Shown here in pieces: positions 16,512 through 26,061 of a DNA stretch of 64,000 nt; the stretch's first letter is position 1, and each line of letters starts with the position of its first letter. The stretch lies in NCBI GenBank assembly GCA_028047635.1, contig JAOFXR010000005.1, positions 30,465 to 94,464 of the forward strand, in the 5' to 3' direction. The position numbers and the translations under genes were made by a program. This DNA comes from Verrucomicrobiales bacterium. GTDB lineage: Bacteria > Verrucomicrobiota > Verrucomicrobiia > Verrucomicrobiales > DEV007. A model generated the notes under the pieces. The model searched no databases and was not told the origin of the DNA. It saw nothing but the letters and a program-made list of their open reading frames with translations.

Positions 16512-17075
16512 TCAAAAAATGATTTCGAGTGTTACGTCAGGATTCAACCAGGCGAGCTTCTCTTTCGTTTGATCGAGGAACTCGTTGATCTCATCACGAA
16601 GATTGTCGCATTTACTCGACCATTTTTTCGCTCCTGAAAGACGACGAACACATGAGTAGAGGCCGTGGCATTCAATGCGTGTCGCGCCTCCGGTGGTCGC
16701 TGAATTGAGCTGGTCGCGGAGGAGATGAAAAAAGATCAGCTCGTAACCCGTTCCCGCGCGGCGCGATAACTCGTTCAACGAAATGCGAACGGGCGGGGGA
16801 GTCTTGTCGATTTTTTCAGCAACATGGTTGAGTCCAAGTGAGGCTAGCGTTTTCTCAATTCTATCAAAGAGTTCATCTGAATCGATGACGGATCCTTTGT
16901 AGTGATTGATCAGGAAACTCTCAACTCCGCGGGAGATATCTTCCGCCATCCACGTGGGAACGTCGGTTCCGTCGGCGGCATTGGTGAGCGTTTCTTTGAG
17001 CCAGTCTTTTTGGCAAAGGGCCAGGCTTCCGGCTCCTATGCGTATGTAGGGTAGTGGTGTGGGTAAAGCAATCAT
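16512..17075 (-). CDS. Uncharacterised protein between nrdR and the HIT gene
   Basis: The open frame reaches 17225, but that part overlaps nrdR. The ATG at 17075, giving MIALPTPLPYIRIGAGS, is the likely start and yields 187 residues. It is an alpha-rich cytoplasmic protein with repeated acidic/basic helices and five cysteines, including LYSCVRRLSGAKKWSSKC, which could form a metal or redox site. I do not recognise a family. It lies 82 bases downstream of nrdR on the same strand and 33 bases upstream of the HIT gene, so co-transcription is likely. Confidence 0.65.
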   Translation of the reverse strand: MIALPTPLPYIRIGAGSLALCQKDWLKETLTNAADGTDVPTWMAEDISRGVESFLINHYKGSVIDSDELFDRIEKTLASLGLNHVAEKIDKTPPPVRISLNELSRRAGTGYELIFFHLLRDQLNSATTGGATRIECHGLYSCVRRLSGAKKWSSKCDNLRDEINEFLDQTKEKLAWLNPDVTLEIIF

Positions 17076-17157
17076 GACGATTACATTCTCGATGTGCGTT
17101 TGTGGGTCTGTGTTTTGTGCGTGGGGTGCTCCCCGAGAGGAGCGGTTGATCGAACTG

Positions 17158-17655
17158 CTATTTTGTCGTCTCGAAAAGATCCGGCTGATGAAGATCGGAC
17201 AATGGCGTGTTTTCCAATGACTCAATCACATCGCTGAATTCTCCTACGTCCTGGAACTGACGATAAACGGAGGCATAACGGACGAATGCTACAGGATCGA
17301 TTTTCTGAAGGTGTTCCATTACCTTCGGACCGATCATGCGGCTTGGCAGTTCTTTCAAATTCTCGGCGTTGAGATCATTCACGATTCGGTCGACAGCCTC
17401 TTCGAGGGTCGCGAGCGAAACGGGACGCTTTTCGCAGGCCTTGATAAGCCCGCTTAAAAGTTTCTCACGCCTAAAGGGTTCCCGTGTCCCATCCCGCTTA
17501 ATGACGAGCATATCGCGTCGCTCGACTTGCTCATACGTCGTAAAGCGATGCCCGCATTCGAGGCATTCACGACGTCGGCGAATCGAAAAACCATCCTTGG
17601 AGACACGTGAATCAATCACTTTGTCTTCAAGGCTGTTGCATTTGATACAGCGCAT
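17158..17655 (-). CDS. nrdR: Transcriptional repressor NrdR
   Basis: From the ATG at 17655 the protein has 165 residues and starts MRCIKCNS. This fits the invariant MxCPxC start apart from the Pro, which here is Lys. The zinc ribbon is formed by Cys3, Cys6, Cys31 and Cys34 with IRRRRECLECGHRFTTYE between and after, and the ATP-cone domain occupies about 49-139 (VIKRDGTREPFRREKLLSGL). NrdR senses nucleotides and represses ribonucleotide reductase genes. No such gene is in the window. A further ATG 39 bases upstream is possible but would add an unusual tail. The 12-base palindrome at 17755-17766 lies about 100 bases upstream. Confidence 0.93.
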   Translation of the reverse strand: MRCIKCNSLEDKVIDSRVSKDGFSIRRRRECLECGHRFTTYEQVERRDMLVIKRDGTREPFRREKLLSGLIKACEKRPVSLATLEEAVDRIVNDLNAENLKELPSRMIGPKVMEHLQKIDPVAFVRYASVYRQFQDVGEFSDVIESLENTPLSDLHQPDLFETTK

Positions 17656-17754
17656 AGGGCGAGAACGGGAACAAGAGTTTCCTTTTCGACTCAATCATGC
17701 GACTCACTTATCAGTCTTGCAACAAGATATTGGGGTGTCTGCGCAAAAAACACC

Positions 17755-17766
17755 ACCACATGTGGT
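17755..17766. promoter_or_regulatory. Perfect 12-bp palindrome upstream of nrdR
   Basis: ACCACATGTGGT is a perfect palindrome between the broken glucosidase gene end and nrdR. It is about 100 bases before the nrdR start. It is not a match to the usual NrdR box (ACAC-N8-GTGT layout), so a different regulator would be expected. The function is inference. Confidence 0.35.
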
Positions 17767-17863
17767 AGTTTGCCTCTTTTTGGCTGAATTTAAGGTCTTC
17801 CGAAGGTTTTGAAAAATGCCGCTGATTTTTGAATCAATAGCAGATTAAAAATGTCCCCGTTAA

Positions 17864-20415
17864 TTATGACTTTTCGACTTTTTGATGAGACGGCTTACCA
17901 GCGATGTCCGACCGGCCGTGAGCGGGGCGCTTACCTGAATCAGGATCCACTGCGAAAAGTGAAACAACGCGCTCGCTGATTTGGCGGGCGGCTTCCTTCA
18001 GATTCACGAGATTCCCGGAACCGGTTGGGAATGCGATCTGAAAGTCATCCCCGTAAAAATGGTGGTAACGTTCCAGTGCCTCGGTGAGGAGATCGTTCGT
18101 TGGTAGCCAGATCGGACCACGCCAGTTCGAGTTACCGCCGAACATAGGAGATTCGGATTCTCCTGAGACATACGAGACCGAGTGCGTTCCTGTTTCCAGG
18201 TCGACTGAGAAGGGGTGCTTCTCGTGATATTTCGAAAGGGATCGCAATCCATAGGGAGAGAGAAACTCCTCTTCGTCGAAAACGTATTTCAGAATCGTCC
18301 GGAGTCGTTCCTCCGAGCAGCAGGAGAGGAGACGCATGTGGTTGGCTTCATTCACCGATGAGACAATCTCGGCGAGGTGAGGTTTGTTTTTTAATGAACC
18401 ACTCGGTGCGCTCCGAAAATCCCTTGAGAGGATCGATGTGCCTCGCGTCGAGAATGTCGACCGCAATGATGGGGAGGAATCCAACGAGAGAGCGAATCTC
18501 GAGAGGGCGTCGCGTTCCTTTGCTCGAGAGCCAGTCGCAGTAGAATCCGCTTTCTTCGCACCAGAGGCCTTCGTGGCGCCCGTGTCCATTCATCGCGAGG
18601 GTAATCGTAACGAAGTGTTCAAAAAACTTGGAGGCTAGATCTTCGTAAGCCTTGTCTTCTTCGGCGAGTTCGATCGCCATCGACATCATTGTGGTGCAGT
18701 AAAAGGCCATCCATCCGGTGCCGTCGGCCTGATCGGGGGAGGCTCCCATCGGTAATCCGTGAGAGCGATCAAAGACTCCGATATTGTCGAGCCCGAGGAA
18801 GCCGCCCGAGAAAAGATAGTTTCCGTTTTTGTCTTTTCGATTCACCCACCAGGTGAAGTTCATGAGCAACTTCTGGAAGCATGAGGCGAGGAAAGAAAGG
18901 TCCCGTTCGCCCCGGTCCGCCGTGATTTTATAGACTCGCCACACTGCCCAGGCGTGAACGGGAGGATTCACGTCCGAAAGATTCCACTCGTAGGCGGGGA
19001 GCTGGCCGTTTGGGTGCATATACCATTCGCGGAGGAACAGCTTCAGTTGGCGCTTCGCAAAATGAGGATCGATCTCAGCGATGGGAAGCATGTGAAACGC
19101 TAAGTCCCAGGCCGCATACCACGGATACTCCCATTTGTCGGGCATGCTCACGATGTCGCGATTGAAAAGGTGATTCCAATCGCTGTTGCGTCCCCGCTTT
19201 CTCTCGGGTGGGGCGGGGTTTTCAGGATCGCCGTCGAGCCACTCGGTCACGACGAAATGGTAAAATTGCTTCGTCCAGAGAAGTCCGGCGTAGGACTGGC
19301 GAAAAATAGGGCGACGGCCTTCGGTAAGTCCTTGAGGCTCGCGTTCGGCATAAAAGATGTCCGCTTCGTTGCGTCGCTTTTCGACGATTTCGTGAAAGCC
19401 TTCGCCGAAGGGTTGCCAGTCTTCAGTCACCTGTTTTGATTCGACCAGTCTAAGCCTGATCGTTGCGTTTTCGCCGGGGCGATATTTCGTTCGAACACCG
19501 CCGCTGCTTTGGTGCCTTTTCCATCGGGCTTGAGGGCGGATTGCTCTCCTTTGATCAGAGCCTCGGCGAAAGCGTCCTTTGCGTAAACGGTCTTGCCATC
19601 CGGAACTTCCCCCCCCACAAGCTGGGATTGGTTTCATTGTTCGTGAACCAAATCTCAGCGTCATCATCGACGAAGCAGTGATAGTCGGGAAGGGTGTCAT
19701 GACGCGTTTCCAGATGACCGTCCTTCAGTTCGATGGGGGGCTCCGAGGTTGAGTCCTCGGTATCATTTCCCCAGGCTCAGGTGTTCCGAAACCAAATCGT
19801 CGGAAGCACGGTGAGAGGGGCTGGAAAGTCACCCCGGTTGGTTACCTTGATCTCAATGAGAAGATCCTGAGGAGAGGCTTTGGCGTAGGTCGTCTCGACG
19901 TCGAAGTAACGCCCCTTATCAAAGACGCCGGTGTCTTCGATTTCATACTCAGGCTCCTCGCGAGAGAGCTTCGCATTCGTTTTGATGATATCCTCATAGG
20001 GAAATGCAGCCTGCGGGTATTTGTAAAGCGAGCGGGCAAATGAGTGCGTCGGAGTCGAGTCGAGGTAGTAATAGAGCTCTTTCACGTCTTCTCCGTGATT
20101 GCCTTCGTGGTTGGTCAGGCCAAAGAGGCGCTCCTTCAAGATGGCGTCTTTTCCATTCCATAGTGCGACTGAGAAGCAAAGGCGGCACTGCCGGTCGGTC
20201 CATCCCATAAGGCCATCTTCGCCCCAGCGGTAGGCGCGGACGGGAGCTTGTTCGCGCGGAAACGCTCGCCAGGCATCGGAGTTGGAAGAGTAATCTTCGC
20301 GGACGGTTCCCCATTGTCTCTCCGATAAGTAGGGGCCCCACAGTTTCCAGTTGGTGCGCTTAATGGGATCGGTTTTGAGGCGTGTTGATTCGGGATCGTT
20401 AAACGATTGGGTCAT
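17864..20415 (-). pseudogene. GH63-like (MGH1-type) glucosidase broken by frameshifts and a stop
   Basis: The parts read as one glucosidase of the family annotated 'MGH1-like glycoside hydrolase'. The first part (from ATG 20415) has [18 protein letters not shown] and [16 protein letters not shown]. The second carries [37 protein letters not shown] and [20 protein letters not shown], and the third SPMFGGNSNWRGPIWLPTND and FPTGSGNLVNL. Breaks are an in-frame TGA at 19779-19777, where a tryptophan is expected; the eight-C run at 19609-19616; a shift near 19495; and a shift at the T run near 18387-18392. The C-terminal block (usually [21 protein letters not shown]) is missing altogether. It begins four bases inside the end of the MFS gene, so the pair was once an operon. 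Confidence 0.85.
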
Positions 20416-21638
20416 GGCGTCTCGATGAGTGATCCAGTTTTTCGAAAGGAGCGAACGGTAACTATCGCCGCTAACACGACGAGAATTGAGCTGAAAAAGA
20501 AGGGGGCTCCGGGGAGCGGAAAGGGTGCCTTTTCGCTGATGAAATATCCGAAGAGTCCGGTCGCAAGAGGCGGGCCCACAAATCCGGCGACGCTTTGAAG
20601 ACTTGTTAGAGAACCCTGAATGCCACCCTGTTCGTTGTTACCTACGGTTCGTGAAATGCGGCCCTGAATCGCCGGTGTGGAAAGTCCTGCCAAAGAACCA
20701 AAAATAATGATGGGGTAGACCATCCAACCCTCTGTCGCTAGGCCGTATCCGGTGAGTGCGATCACCATGACGATGAGTCCTCCCACGGCAGCGTTGCGGT
20801 CACCAATTTTAGGAATAAGCTTTCGCCCAATAATGCCCTGAACAATCGCAGCCATCAGTCCAACCAGCGCGAGCGAGAGGCCGGTTTGTCTCGTTGACCA
20901 GTCGTAGCGATAGCTGGTGTAGAGGACCCAGATGCTGGGGTAAACCTGGTGGGCGACACTACTGATGAAATAGCTGATCGAAAGGCCGTAAACGATGGCG
21001 TGTTTTTTCAGCGCGAGAAGTGCGTTGATGGGATTTGCATTCGAGAACTTAAACTCACGTCGATTTTCCTCTTTCAGGGATTCCGGCAAAATAAGGTATC
21101 CATAAAGCCAGTTGAAGAGCGTGAGGCAGCCGGCGGCAATAAACGGAATTCGCAGGCCGTAGTGTCCGAGCCATCCGCCGAGAGCAGGGCCGAAGATAAA
21201 GCCCAATCCGAAGGCAGCGCCGATGATTCCGAAGTTGGCAGATCGTTTTTCGGGAGGGCTGACATCCGCAATGTAAGCGGCTGCTGCCGAGAAGTTGGCG
21301 CCGGTGATTCCCGAGATGATTCGCCCGATGAAAAACCACACAAGAGTGGGGGCCCACGCGAGAAGGAAGTAGTCGAGCCCTGATCCGAAGAGAGAAAGCA
21401 AGATCACAGGGCGACGTCCGAAACGATCCGAGAGGCTCCCGATGATGGGCGCGCAGAGAAACTGCATCAGTGAATAGAGCCCTGCGAGAACGCCGTAGAT
21501 GTAGGAGGCGGAATCCATTCCGCCTCCTACAAAAATTTCTACCAGCTTGGGAAGGATCGGCACAATCAGTCCGATCCCTAACACGTCGAGAAACAACGTG
21601 ATGAAGATAAAAATGAGAGCTGGCTTTCGTTGGGTCAT
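20412..21638 (-). CDS. TetA/TCR-type MFS transporter
   Basis: The 408-residue protein has twelve predicted helices and the MFS motif A ([16 protein letters not shown]) in the first loop. The helix 1 start [18 protein letters not shown] and the helix 5 region [19 protein letters not shown] are typical of the tetracycline-resistance (TCR/Tet) branch. Such relatives in environmental bacteria are often general drug or sugar exporters, so resistance should not be assumed. Its end overlaps the glucosidase pseudogene start by four bases (ATGA). Residues near 35-45 are encoded by a 14-bp inverted repeat, which makes the first periplasmic loop odd. Confidence 0.88.
   Translation of the reverse strand: MTQRKPALIFIFITLFLDVLGIGLIVPILPKLVEIFVGGGMDSASYIYGVLAGLYSLMQFLCAPIIGSLSDRFGRRPVILLSLFGSGLDYFLLAWAPTLVWFFIGRIISGITGANFSAAAAYIADVSPPEKRSANFGIIGAAFGLGFIFGPALGGWLGHYGLRIPFIAAGCLTLFNWLYGYLILPESLKEENRREFKFSNANPINALLALKKHAIVYGLSISYFISSVAHQVYPSIWVLYTSYRYDWSTRQTGLSLALVGLMAAIVQGIIGRKLIPKIGDRNAAVGGLIVMVIALTGYGLATEGWMVYPIIIFGSLAGLSTPAIQGRISRTVGNNEQGGIQGSLTSLQSVAGFVGPPLATGLFGYFISEKAPFPLPGAPFFFSSILVVLAAIVTVRSFRKTGSLIETP
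21501..21530. repeat. Perfect 14-bp inverted repeat inside the MFS gene
   Basis: GTAGGAGGCGGAAT and ATTCCGCCTCCTAC are separated by CC. The 30-base palindrome encodes the loop [10 protein letters not shown] of the MFS protein without breaking the frame. Its GTAGGAG end recurs at 4775, and its GGCGGAA core recurs in the hairpin at 49292-49314. This suggests an extragenic palindrome that inserted into the coding region. Confidence 0.75.
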
Positions 21639-21739
21639 CGAGAGGATGAAGCCTGCCAGCAGTGATCGGGCCGGTTTCTCAGTTATCTATTGGGTTGGGA
21701 GACATACAGCGAGAAGGGGGCGTCTCTGAAGCACCCGGC

Positions 21740-22543
21740 TTAAGCGTGATCTTTATCCGCTTCCGCTTTGGCTGCCTGTTGGGCGAGGAGTCTCCGCTGA
21801 TAGCGGCCCTGCACGATGTCTGTTAGAACGAGAACTGCGATGACAAAATAGAAAGTAGTTTTCGTCATCTGATGGATTTCGTGACCGAAGAAAGTCAACT
21901 TAGCTAGATGCCCTCCTTCAGTCAGCAGCATGATGCCGACAATGAGGAGAATGAAAAGTCCTAGAACTTCATACATTCGATTCTTCTTCAGGAAATTAGC
22001 CACTTTGTCAGCCAGCAGGATCATGAGGATGCCGCCAATCACGATGGCTGTTGCCATCACGACGAAGTTTTTCGTCAAGGCCATCGCACTTAGAATGGAA
22101 TCGAACGAGAATACGAGGTTCATGAGAACGATCCAGGTCACGACCTGAGCGACCGATTTTGATTTCTTTTCGTCATCACCATGCCCGGCCGTTTCGAGAG
22201 CGATCATGTGGAAGATCTCTTTCATCGCCGTATACATGATGAAAACTCCACCGGCAAGAACGATGAGACTGTGGAGATTAAATGCTCCGGAAACATAGGG
22301 GGTGTCGATACTGAAAAGTGTGGCCTGAACCTTCTCAATGACACTGACGAGAACAAAAAGGAGGCCGATCCTGAGTAACACGGCCAATCCGATACCAAAC
22401 TTTCTGACGAACGCCTGTTTGTCCGCAGGTGCTCGTTGAGACTCCAGCGAAATGTAGAGTAGGTTATCAAAGCCGAGTACCGCTTGAAGCAGCACCAGCA
22501 TCATGAGAGTGAACAGGTTTTCGACGGTAAATAGGTCAGCCAT
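21740..22543 (-). CDS. TerC-family integral membrane protein
   Basis: The 267-residue protein has seven to eight helices. The two aspartate motifs of the family are present: LGFDNLLYISL in helix 1 and LVFSFDSILSAMAL in the middle helix. The central loop is polar and charged (HGDDEKKSKS). TerC proteins are linked to tellurite resistance and, in several bacteria, to manganese export or metalation of exported proteins. The 77-base upstream gap is too short for a yybP-ykoY riboswitch and I see none. The gene stands alone between Gfo/Idh and the MFS gene. Confidence 0.92.
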   Translation of the reverse strand: MADLFTVENLFTLMMLVLLQAVLGFDNLLYISLESQRAPADKQAFVRKFGIGLAVLLRIGLLFVLVSVIEKVQATLFSIDTPYVSGAFNLHSLIVLAGGVFIMYTAMKEIFHMIALETAGHGDDEKKSKSVAQVVTWIVLMNLVFSFDSILSAMALTKNFVVMATAIVIGGILMILLADKVANFLKKNRMYEVLGLFILLIVGIMLLTEGGHLAKLTFFGHEIHQMTKTTFYFVIAVLVLTDIVQGRYQRRLLAQQAAKAEADKDHA

Positions 22544-22620
22544 GATAAAAATGCAAAAGGAGGGGAGAGCGTTCGTTAGAGAGACATGAAACGGCGAGTC
22601 CGCTTCGACTCAAACGAAAA

Positions 22621-23946
22621 TCACTGAGAATCTTCACTGAGTGGGTGGAGTCGGTTTACGAGAGGGAAATAAGCTCGTTTCATCGTGGTCGCGGCCTGCC
22701 AGACCCCATGGACCATTTCGAGGGCCTTCATTGCATTCTCTCCGCTACAGACGGGCGTCCGGTTTTCGCTGATCGAGGCGATCACGTCTGATAAGACGAG
22801 ACGGTTAGAGGCGTCGAGGCCGTTGAGCTTATCGATCGTCGGGTGATAGTCGCCTTCGGTTTTAGGCCACTGTTGCCAGGTCTCGGTGCGATCGGCTTTG
22901 TCCGGGCCTGAGTCCTCAATGACGACTGATAGAGTTGCCGGAAAATCAGCGAAAAGCCGGGCTTTCGCTTTCGTTCCGATAAATTCGATTCCAGCGGCGC
23001 CGGATACGGTTTGAAAACGATTGTCAGAGACAAACGAAACGGCTACTCCCGAACTGGTTGAAAACTGGGCGTGGATAGCATCTCCGAGAATCGGCCCAAG
23101 CCCATTCTCTGAGTCTTCTGCATCTTCCGCCAATGCGGTTTCCCCCTCGATGAGAACGGATGCGGTGCAGTAGTTCATTTCTCCTGCAAACCAGCGGACA
23201 ACGTCGAAAAGGTGAAGCCCGGTCGAGAGGAGATCTTCGCCTCCGGATATGTCGCCCATCGCTCCAAATACTCTCATTTCGAGAAGGTCTCCGATTAGCG
23301 CCGGATACTGTTCGCGAAACTGCACGAGATTGCGATCGCAACGCAGTTGATGATTGACGGAAACCTTAAGTCCCTTCTCATTCGCTTGCGCGAGGATCTC
23401 GTCTGCTTCTTTCAGGGTTAGGGTAAAAGGAACTTCGCAGAATAGGTTTGCCTCTGAATCAAGTGCCTCCTTCGCCATCGGCAAACGCTCACCGGACCAC
23501 GAGGAAGCGATCACGACGAGGTCAGGGGACTCGTCTTTGATCATCCGCTGGTAGGTATGATAGACGCTTTTAGCGCCTGATTTGATCTGAGACTCTTCGG
23601 CTTTTTCCGTATTGATGTCAGTGAGCGCGATGAGACGGGCTCCGCTGATACGTTGGAAGGCTCGATCGAGGCCGCGACCAAAATCGCCTGAACCGGTGTG
23701 CCCGATCACGGCTGCTTTGACTCCCTGATACGGGGCTTCCACGGGAGGATTCGGCTCTTCTTTTTGCGTGGGGACCTCTGCGGGAGGCGCTGCTTCTTTT
23801 GGCTCACCCGACTCTTCAACTTCCGTTTCCTCTTCAGGTTCGGTCGGTTTTTTCTTAGCTGAGGGGATCATCCCCGCCGCTGCCATTCCCGCACTGCCGT
23901 AAATAACGTGCCGCTTTGCAAAGTCTTCTGTACCTTCTTCTGCCAT
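22621..23946 (-). CDS. Gfo/Idh/MocA oxidoreductase with acidic Pro/Glu N-terminal extension
   Basis: From the ATG at 23946 the protein has 441 residues. Residues 1-30 include AKRHVIYGSAGMAAAGM, a hydrophobic segment that resembles a relic export signal. Residues 30-75 form a Pro/Glu-rich linker (EPEEETEVEESGEPKEAAPP). The NAD(P)-binding start follows (KAAVIGHTGSGDFGRG), with CEVPFTLTLKEADE taking the place of the usual catalytic EKP motif and a later lysine position (VSVNHQLRC). The usual motif is EKP, so the catalytic lysine may be missing. It probably acts on a sugar or inositol. It is divergent from the exported methyltransferase across about 106 bases. Confidence 0.8.
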   Translation of the reverse strand: MAEEGTEDFAKRHVIYGSAGMAAAGMIPSAKKKPTEPEEETEVEESGEPKEAAPPAEVPTQKEEPNPPVEAPYQGVKAAVIGHTGSGDFGRGLDRAFQRISGARLIALTDINTEKAEESQIKSGAKSVYHTYQRMIKDESPDLVVIASSWSGERLPMAKEALDSEANLFCEVPFTLTLKEADEILAQANEKGLKVSVNHQLRCDRNLVQFREQYPALIGDLLEMRVFGAMGDISGGEDLLSTGLHLFDVVRWFAGEMNYCTASVLIEGETALAEDAEDSENGLGPILGDAIHAQFSTSSGVAVSFVSDNRFQTVSGAAGIEFIGTKAKARLFADFPATLSVVIEDSGPDKADRTETWQQWPKTEGDYHPTIDKLNGLDASNRLVLSDVIASISENRTPVCSGENAMKALEMVHGVWQAATTMKRAYFPLVNRLHPLSEDSQ

Positions 23947-24052
23947 GATGATTAGCGGCAAAGTTAAGCCTTTCGCGAAAGTCAAGCAATGCTCAATTTT
24001 CCTTCCTTTTCGGAGCCAAATTCCGCGATCAAGCAACTTTCCGGCTTTTCAC

Positions 24053-24805
24053 ATGAATGCACTCCCGTTATGGGTATCTAAAATGAGGTTTTCTCCCTGT
24101 GTTATTTTCGTGCTCCTGGCGGGTATTTTTGCGGCAATGAGCGTTGCGGCTGACGACAGTCATTATTCTGAGAAAGAGCCGTCGCGTGACGGCACCGGCA
24201 AAGTCTACATGGGGCGTGAGATTTCACAGGTCGTGAGCCAGCATGCCATCGGCTGGCTCGAAAGACGGGATCGGGAAGGCGAGGAGAAACCTTCCCTCGT
24301 CATCGAGCAGCTCGAATTGAAAGCAGACGATGTCGTGGCTGATATCGGCGCTGGCTCCGGGTATTTCTCTTTTCTGATCGCCCCGTCAGTGCCGGAGGGA
24401 AAAGTGGTTTCTGTGGATATTCAGCAGGAGATGCTCGATTTCATTGAATCGAAAAAGAAGCTAAAGAAAGTCGCTAACATTGAAACTCATCTCGGGACGA
24501 TTGAAGACACGAGGCTTCCCGAGAACACCGTCGACCTCGCGATTATGGTGGATGCCTATCACGAATTTTCTCATCCCAAAGAAATGGCACAGTCGCTGGT
24601 GAAAGGGCTCAAGCCGGGAGGGCGTATTGTTTTTCTCGAGTATCGCGGAGAGGATCCTTCCGTATCGATCAAACCGCTTCATAAAATGACAGTCAAGCAA
24701 GTGACCCTGGAGATGGAGGCAGTTGGCCTCGAATTCGTCGAGGTCCGTGACTTTCTTCCCATTCAACACTTTCTCGTTTTTCGTAAACCTAATCCCAAAT
24801 CCTGA
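24053..24805 (+). CDS. Exported SAM-dependent methyltransferase
   Basis: The frame is open from 23945; the ATG at 24053 or at 24083 (MRFSPCVIFVLLAG) is likely, because the second starts a signal peptide ending VAAD. After export the protein has a Rossmann methyltransferase core with VVADIGAGSGYFSFLIA, VVSVDIQQEM and LKPGGRIVFLEYRG. A class I methyltransferase with a signal peptide is unusual, since S-adenosylmethionine is not expected in the periplasm. Similar secreted forms occur in PVC bacteria and their substrate is not known. The next gene, a PQQ-type propeller, starts two bases after its stop, which indicates an operon. Confidence 0.8.
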   Translation: MNALPLWVSKMRFSPCVIFVLLAGIFAAMSVAADDSHYSEKEPSRDGTGKVYMGREISQVVSQHAIGWLERRDREGEEKPSLVIEQLELKADDVVADIGAGSGYFSFLIAPSVPEGKVVSVDIQQEMLDFIESKKKLKKVANIETHLGTIEDTRLPENTVDLAIMVDAYHEFSHPKEMAQSLVKGLKPGGRIVFLEYRGEDPSVSIKPLHKMTVKQVTLEMEAVGLEFVEVRDFLPIQHFLVFRKPNPKS

Positions 24806-24807
24806 TC

Positions 24808-26061
24808 ATGTTTTCCCGAACTCTTATCACTCTGTTAGTCGTTTTTTCAGCGAGCGCAGCCCACGCAGAAACGCACTGGAATCAATTTCGCGGACCGACC
24901 GGGCGTGGGCATTCGGTGGCAACCGGGGTAATCCAAAAGTGGGATGCCTCGAATGTACTGTGGAAAGCGGACCTCAAGGGAACCGGTCAGTCTTCAGCGG
25001 TGAACTGGGGAGATCGCATTTTTATTACCAGCGCAAGCGACGATGGCACCGAGCGCTATGTCATGGGGATTTCAGCTACCGACGGGAAGATCGTCTGGGA
25101 GGAAACCATCAAAAGCGAGAATCCAGAGGATATTCACGCGATGAACAGTCGTGCCACGCCGAGTTGTGCGACGGATGGAGAGCATGTCGTTGCCTTTTTT
25201 GGTCCTGCCGGAATTCACTGTTTTGATCTGGATGGAAAAAAACAATGGTCCGTTGATTTAGGCATTTTTGCCGGTTCATGGGGGATTGCCGGTTCACCAG
25301 TGATCTATAATGGCACTGTGATTCAGAACTGTGATTCGATGGGAGTATCGAAACTGGTCGCGCTTAGTTTGAAAGACGGAAGCATTGTCTGGGAAACACC
25401 CCGTGAAGAAAAACCGCGAGGCGGCTGGAGCACTCCGATTCTCATTGATGTAAACGGTAAAAGTGAATTGGCCCTCAATGGAGAGTTTGGAGTGAGAGGA
25501 TACGATCCTGATTCGGGTGAAGAATTGTGGTTCTGCAAAGGGTTCAATGGGCGTGGAGCGCCGGTTCCTGACTATGCCGACGGAAAGCTCTATGTCGTCA
25601 ATGGAAAGCCGGGGGATACCTATTGCGTGAAGCCCGGAGGAAAAGGGGATGTCACCGAGTCGCACATGCTTTGGCATGCGAGTCGAAAAGGAGGACGCGA
25701 TCTTCCTTCCCCCGCCGTCGTCGACGGTCACCTTTTCATCACGAGTATGAGTGCGATCTCAAGCTGTTACGATGCAGAAACCGGAGAGGCTCATTATGTG
25801 GAGCGTCTTGAAGACAAGATTGAGGGAGCGAAGGGGATTGAGATAGCGGCGGCACCACTTGTTGCCGATGGCCTCATTTATTTGCAGACCGTGAATGGCG
25901 GCGACGTCATCGTGGTTCGTCCCGGAAAAGAGCTCGAAGTGGTAGCTGTTAATTCACTTGGCGATCAGGCCAAAGGGGAAATTTTCCGGGCCACGGTTGC
26001 TCCAATTGGCGGAAAGCTGTTCCTGAGATCCGGCGGGACGCTTTATTGTGTCGAAGGTTAG
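24808..26061 (+). CDS. Exported PQQ-type beta-propeller protein
   Basis: A signal peptide (to AHAE) is followed by the NQFRGPTGRGHS start that I associate with PVC-type outer-membrane-assembly/BamB-like propellers. Repeats with the tryptophan-docking pattern (DGKIVWEETI, DGSIVWETPR and DSGEELWFCKG) fill the protein. It has no lipobox cysteine and no cofactor-binding residues that I can assign, so PQQ binding is not implied. It follows the exported methyltransferase by two bases. A second, distant propeller of the same type is at 38676-39983. Confidence 0.87.
   Translation: MFSRTLITLLVVFSASAAHAETHWNQFRGPTGRGHSVATGVIQKWDASNVLWKADLKGTGQSSAVNWGDRIFITSASDDGTERYVMGISATDGKIVWEETIKSENPEDIHAMNSRATPSCATDGEHVVAFFGPAGIHCFDLDGKKQWSVDLGIFAGSWGIAGSPVIYNGTVIQNCDSMGVSKLVALSLKDGSIVWETPREEKPRGGWSTPILIDVNGKSELALNGEFGVRGYDPDSGEELWFCKGFNGRGAPVPDYADGKLYVVNGKPGDTYCVKPGGKGDVTESHMLWHASRKGGRDLPSPAVVDGHLFITSMSAISSCYDAETGEAHYVERLEDKIEGAKGIEIAAAPLVADGLIYLQTVNGGDVIVVRPGKELEVVAVNSLGDQAKGEIFRATVAPIGGKLFLRSGGTLYCVEG

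Noticed and set aside
17740..17800. NrdR box upstream of nrdR
   Set aside because: The palindrome there does not have the ACAC-N8-GTGT layout.
20412..21638. Tetracycline resistance gene
   Set aside because: The TCR/Tet branch is only a family likeness. The gene context is a glucosidase, not a resistance element.
22544..22620. yybP-ykoY manganese riboswitch before terC
   Set aside because: The 77-base leader lacks the conserved loop sequences and is too short.
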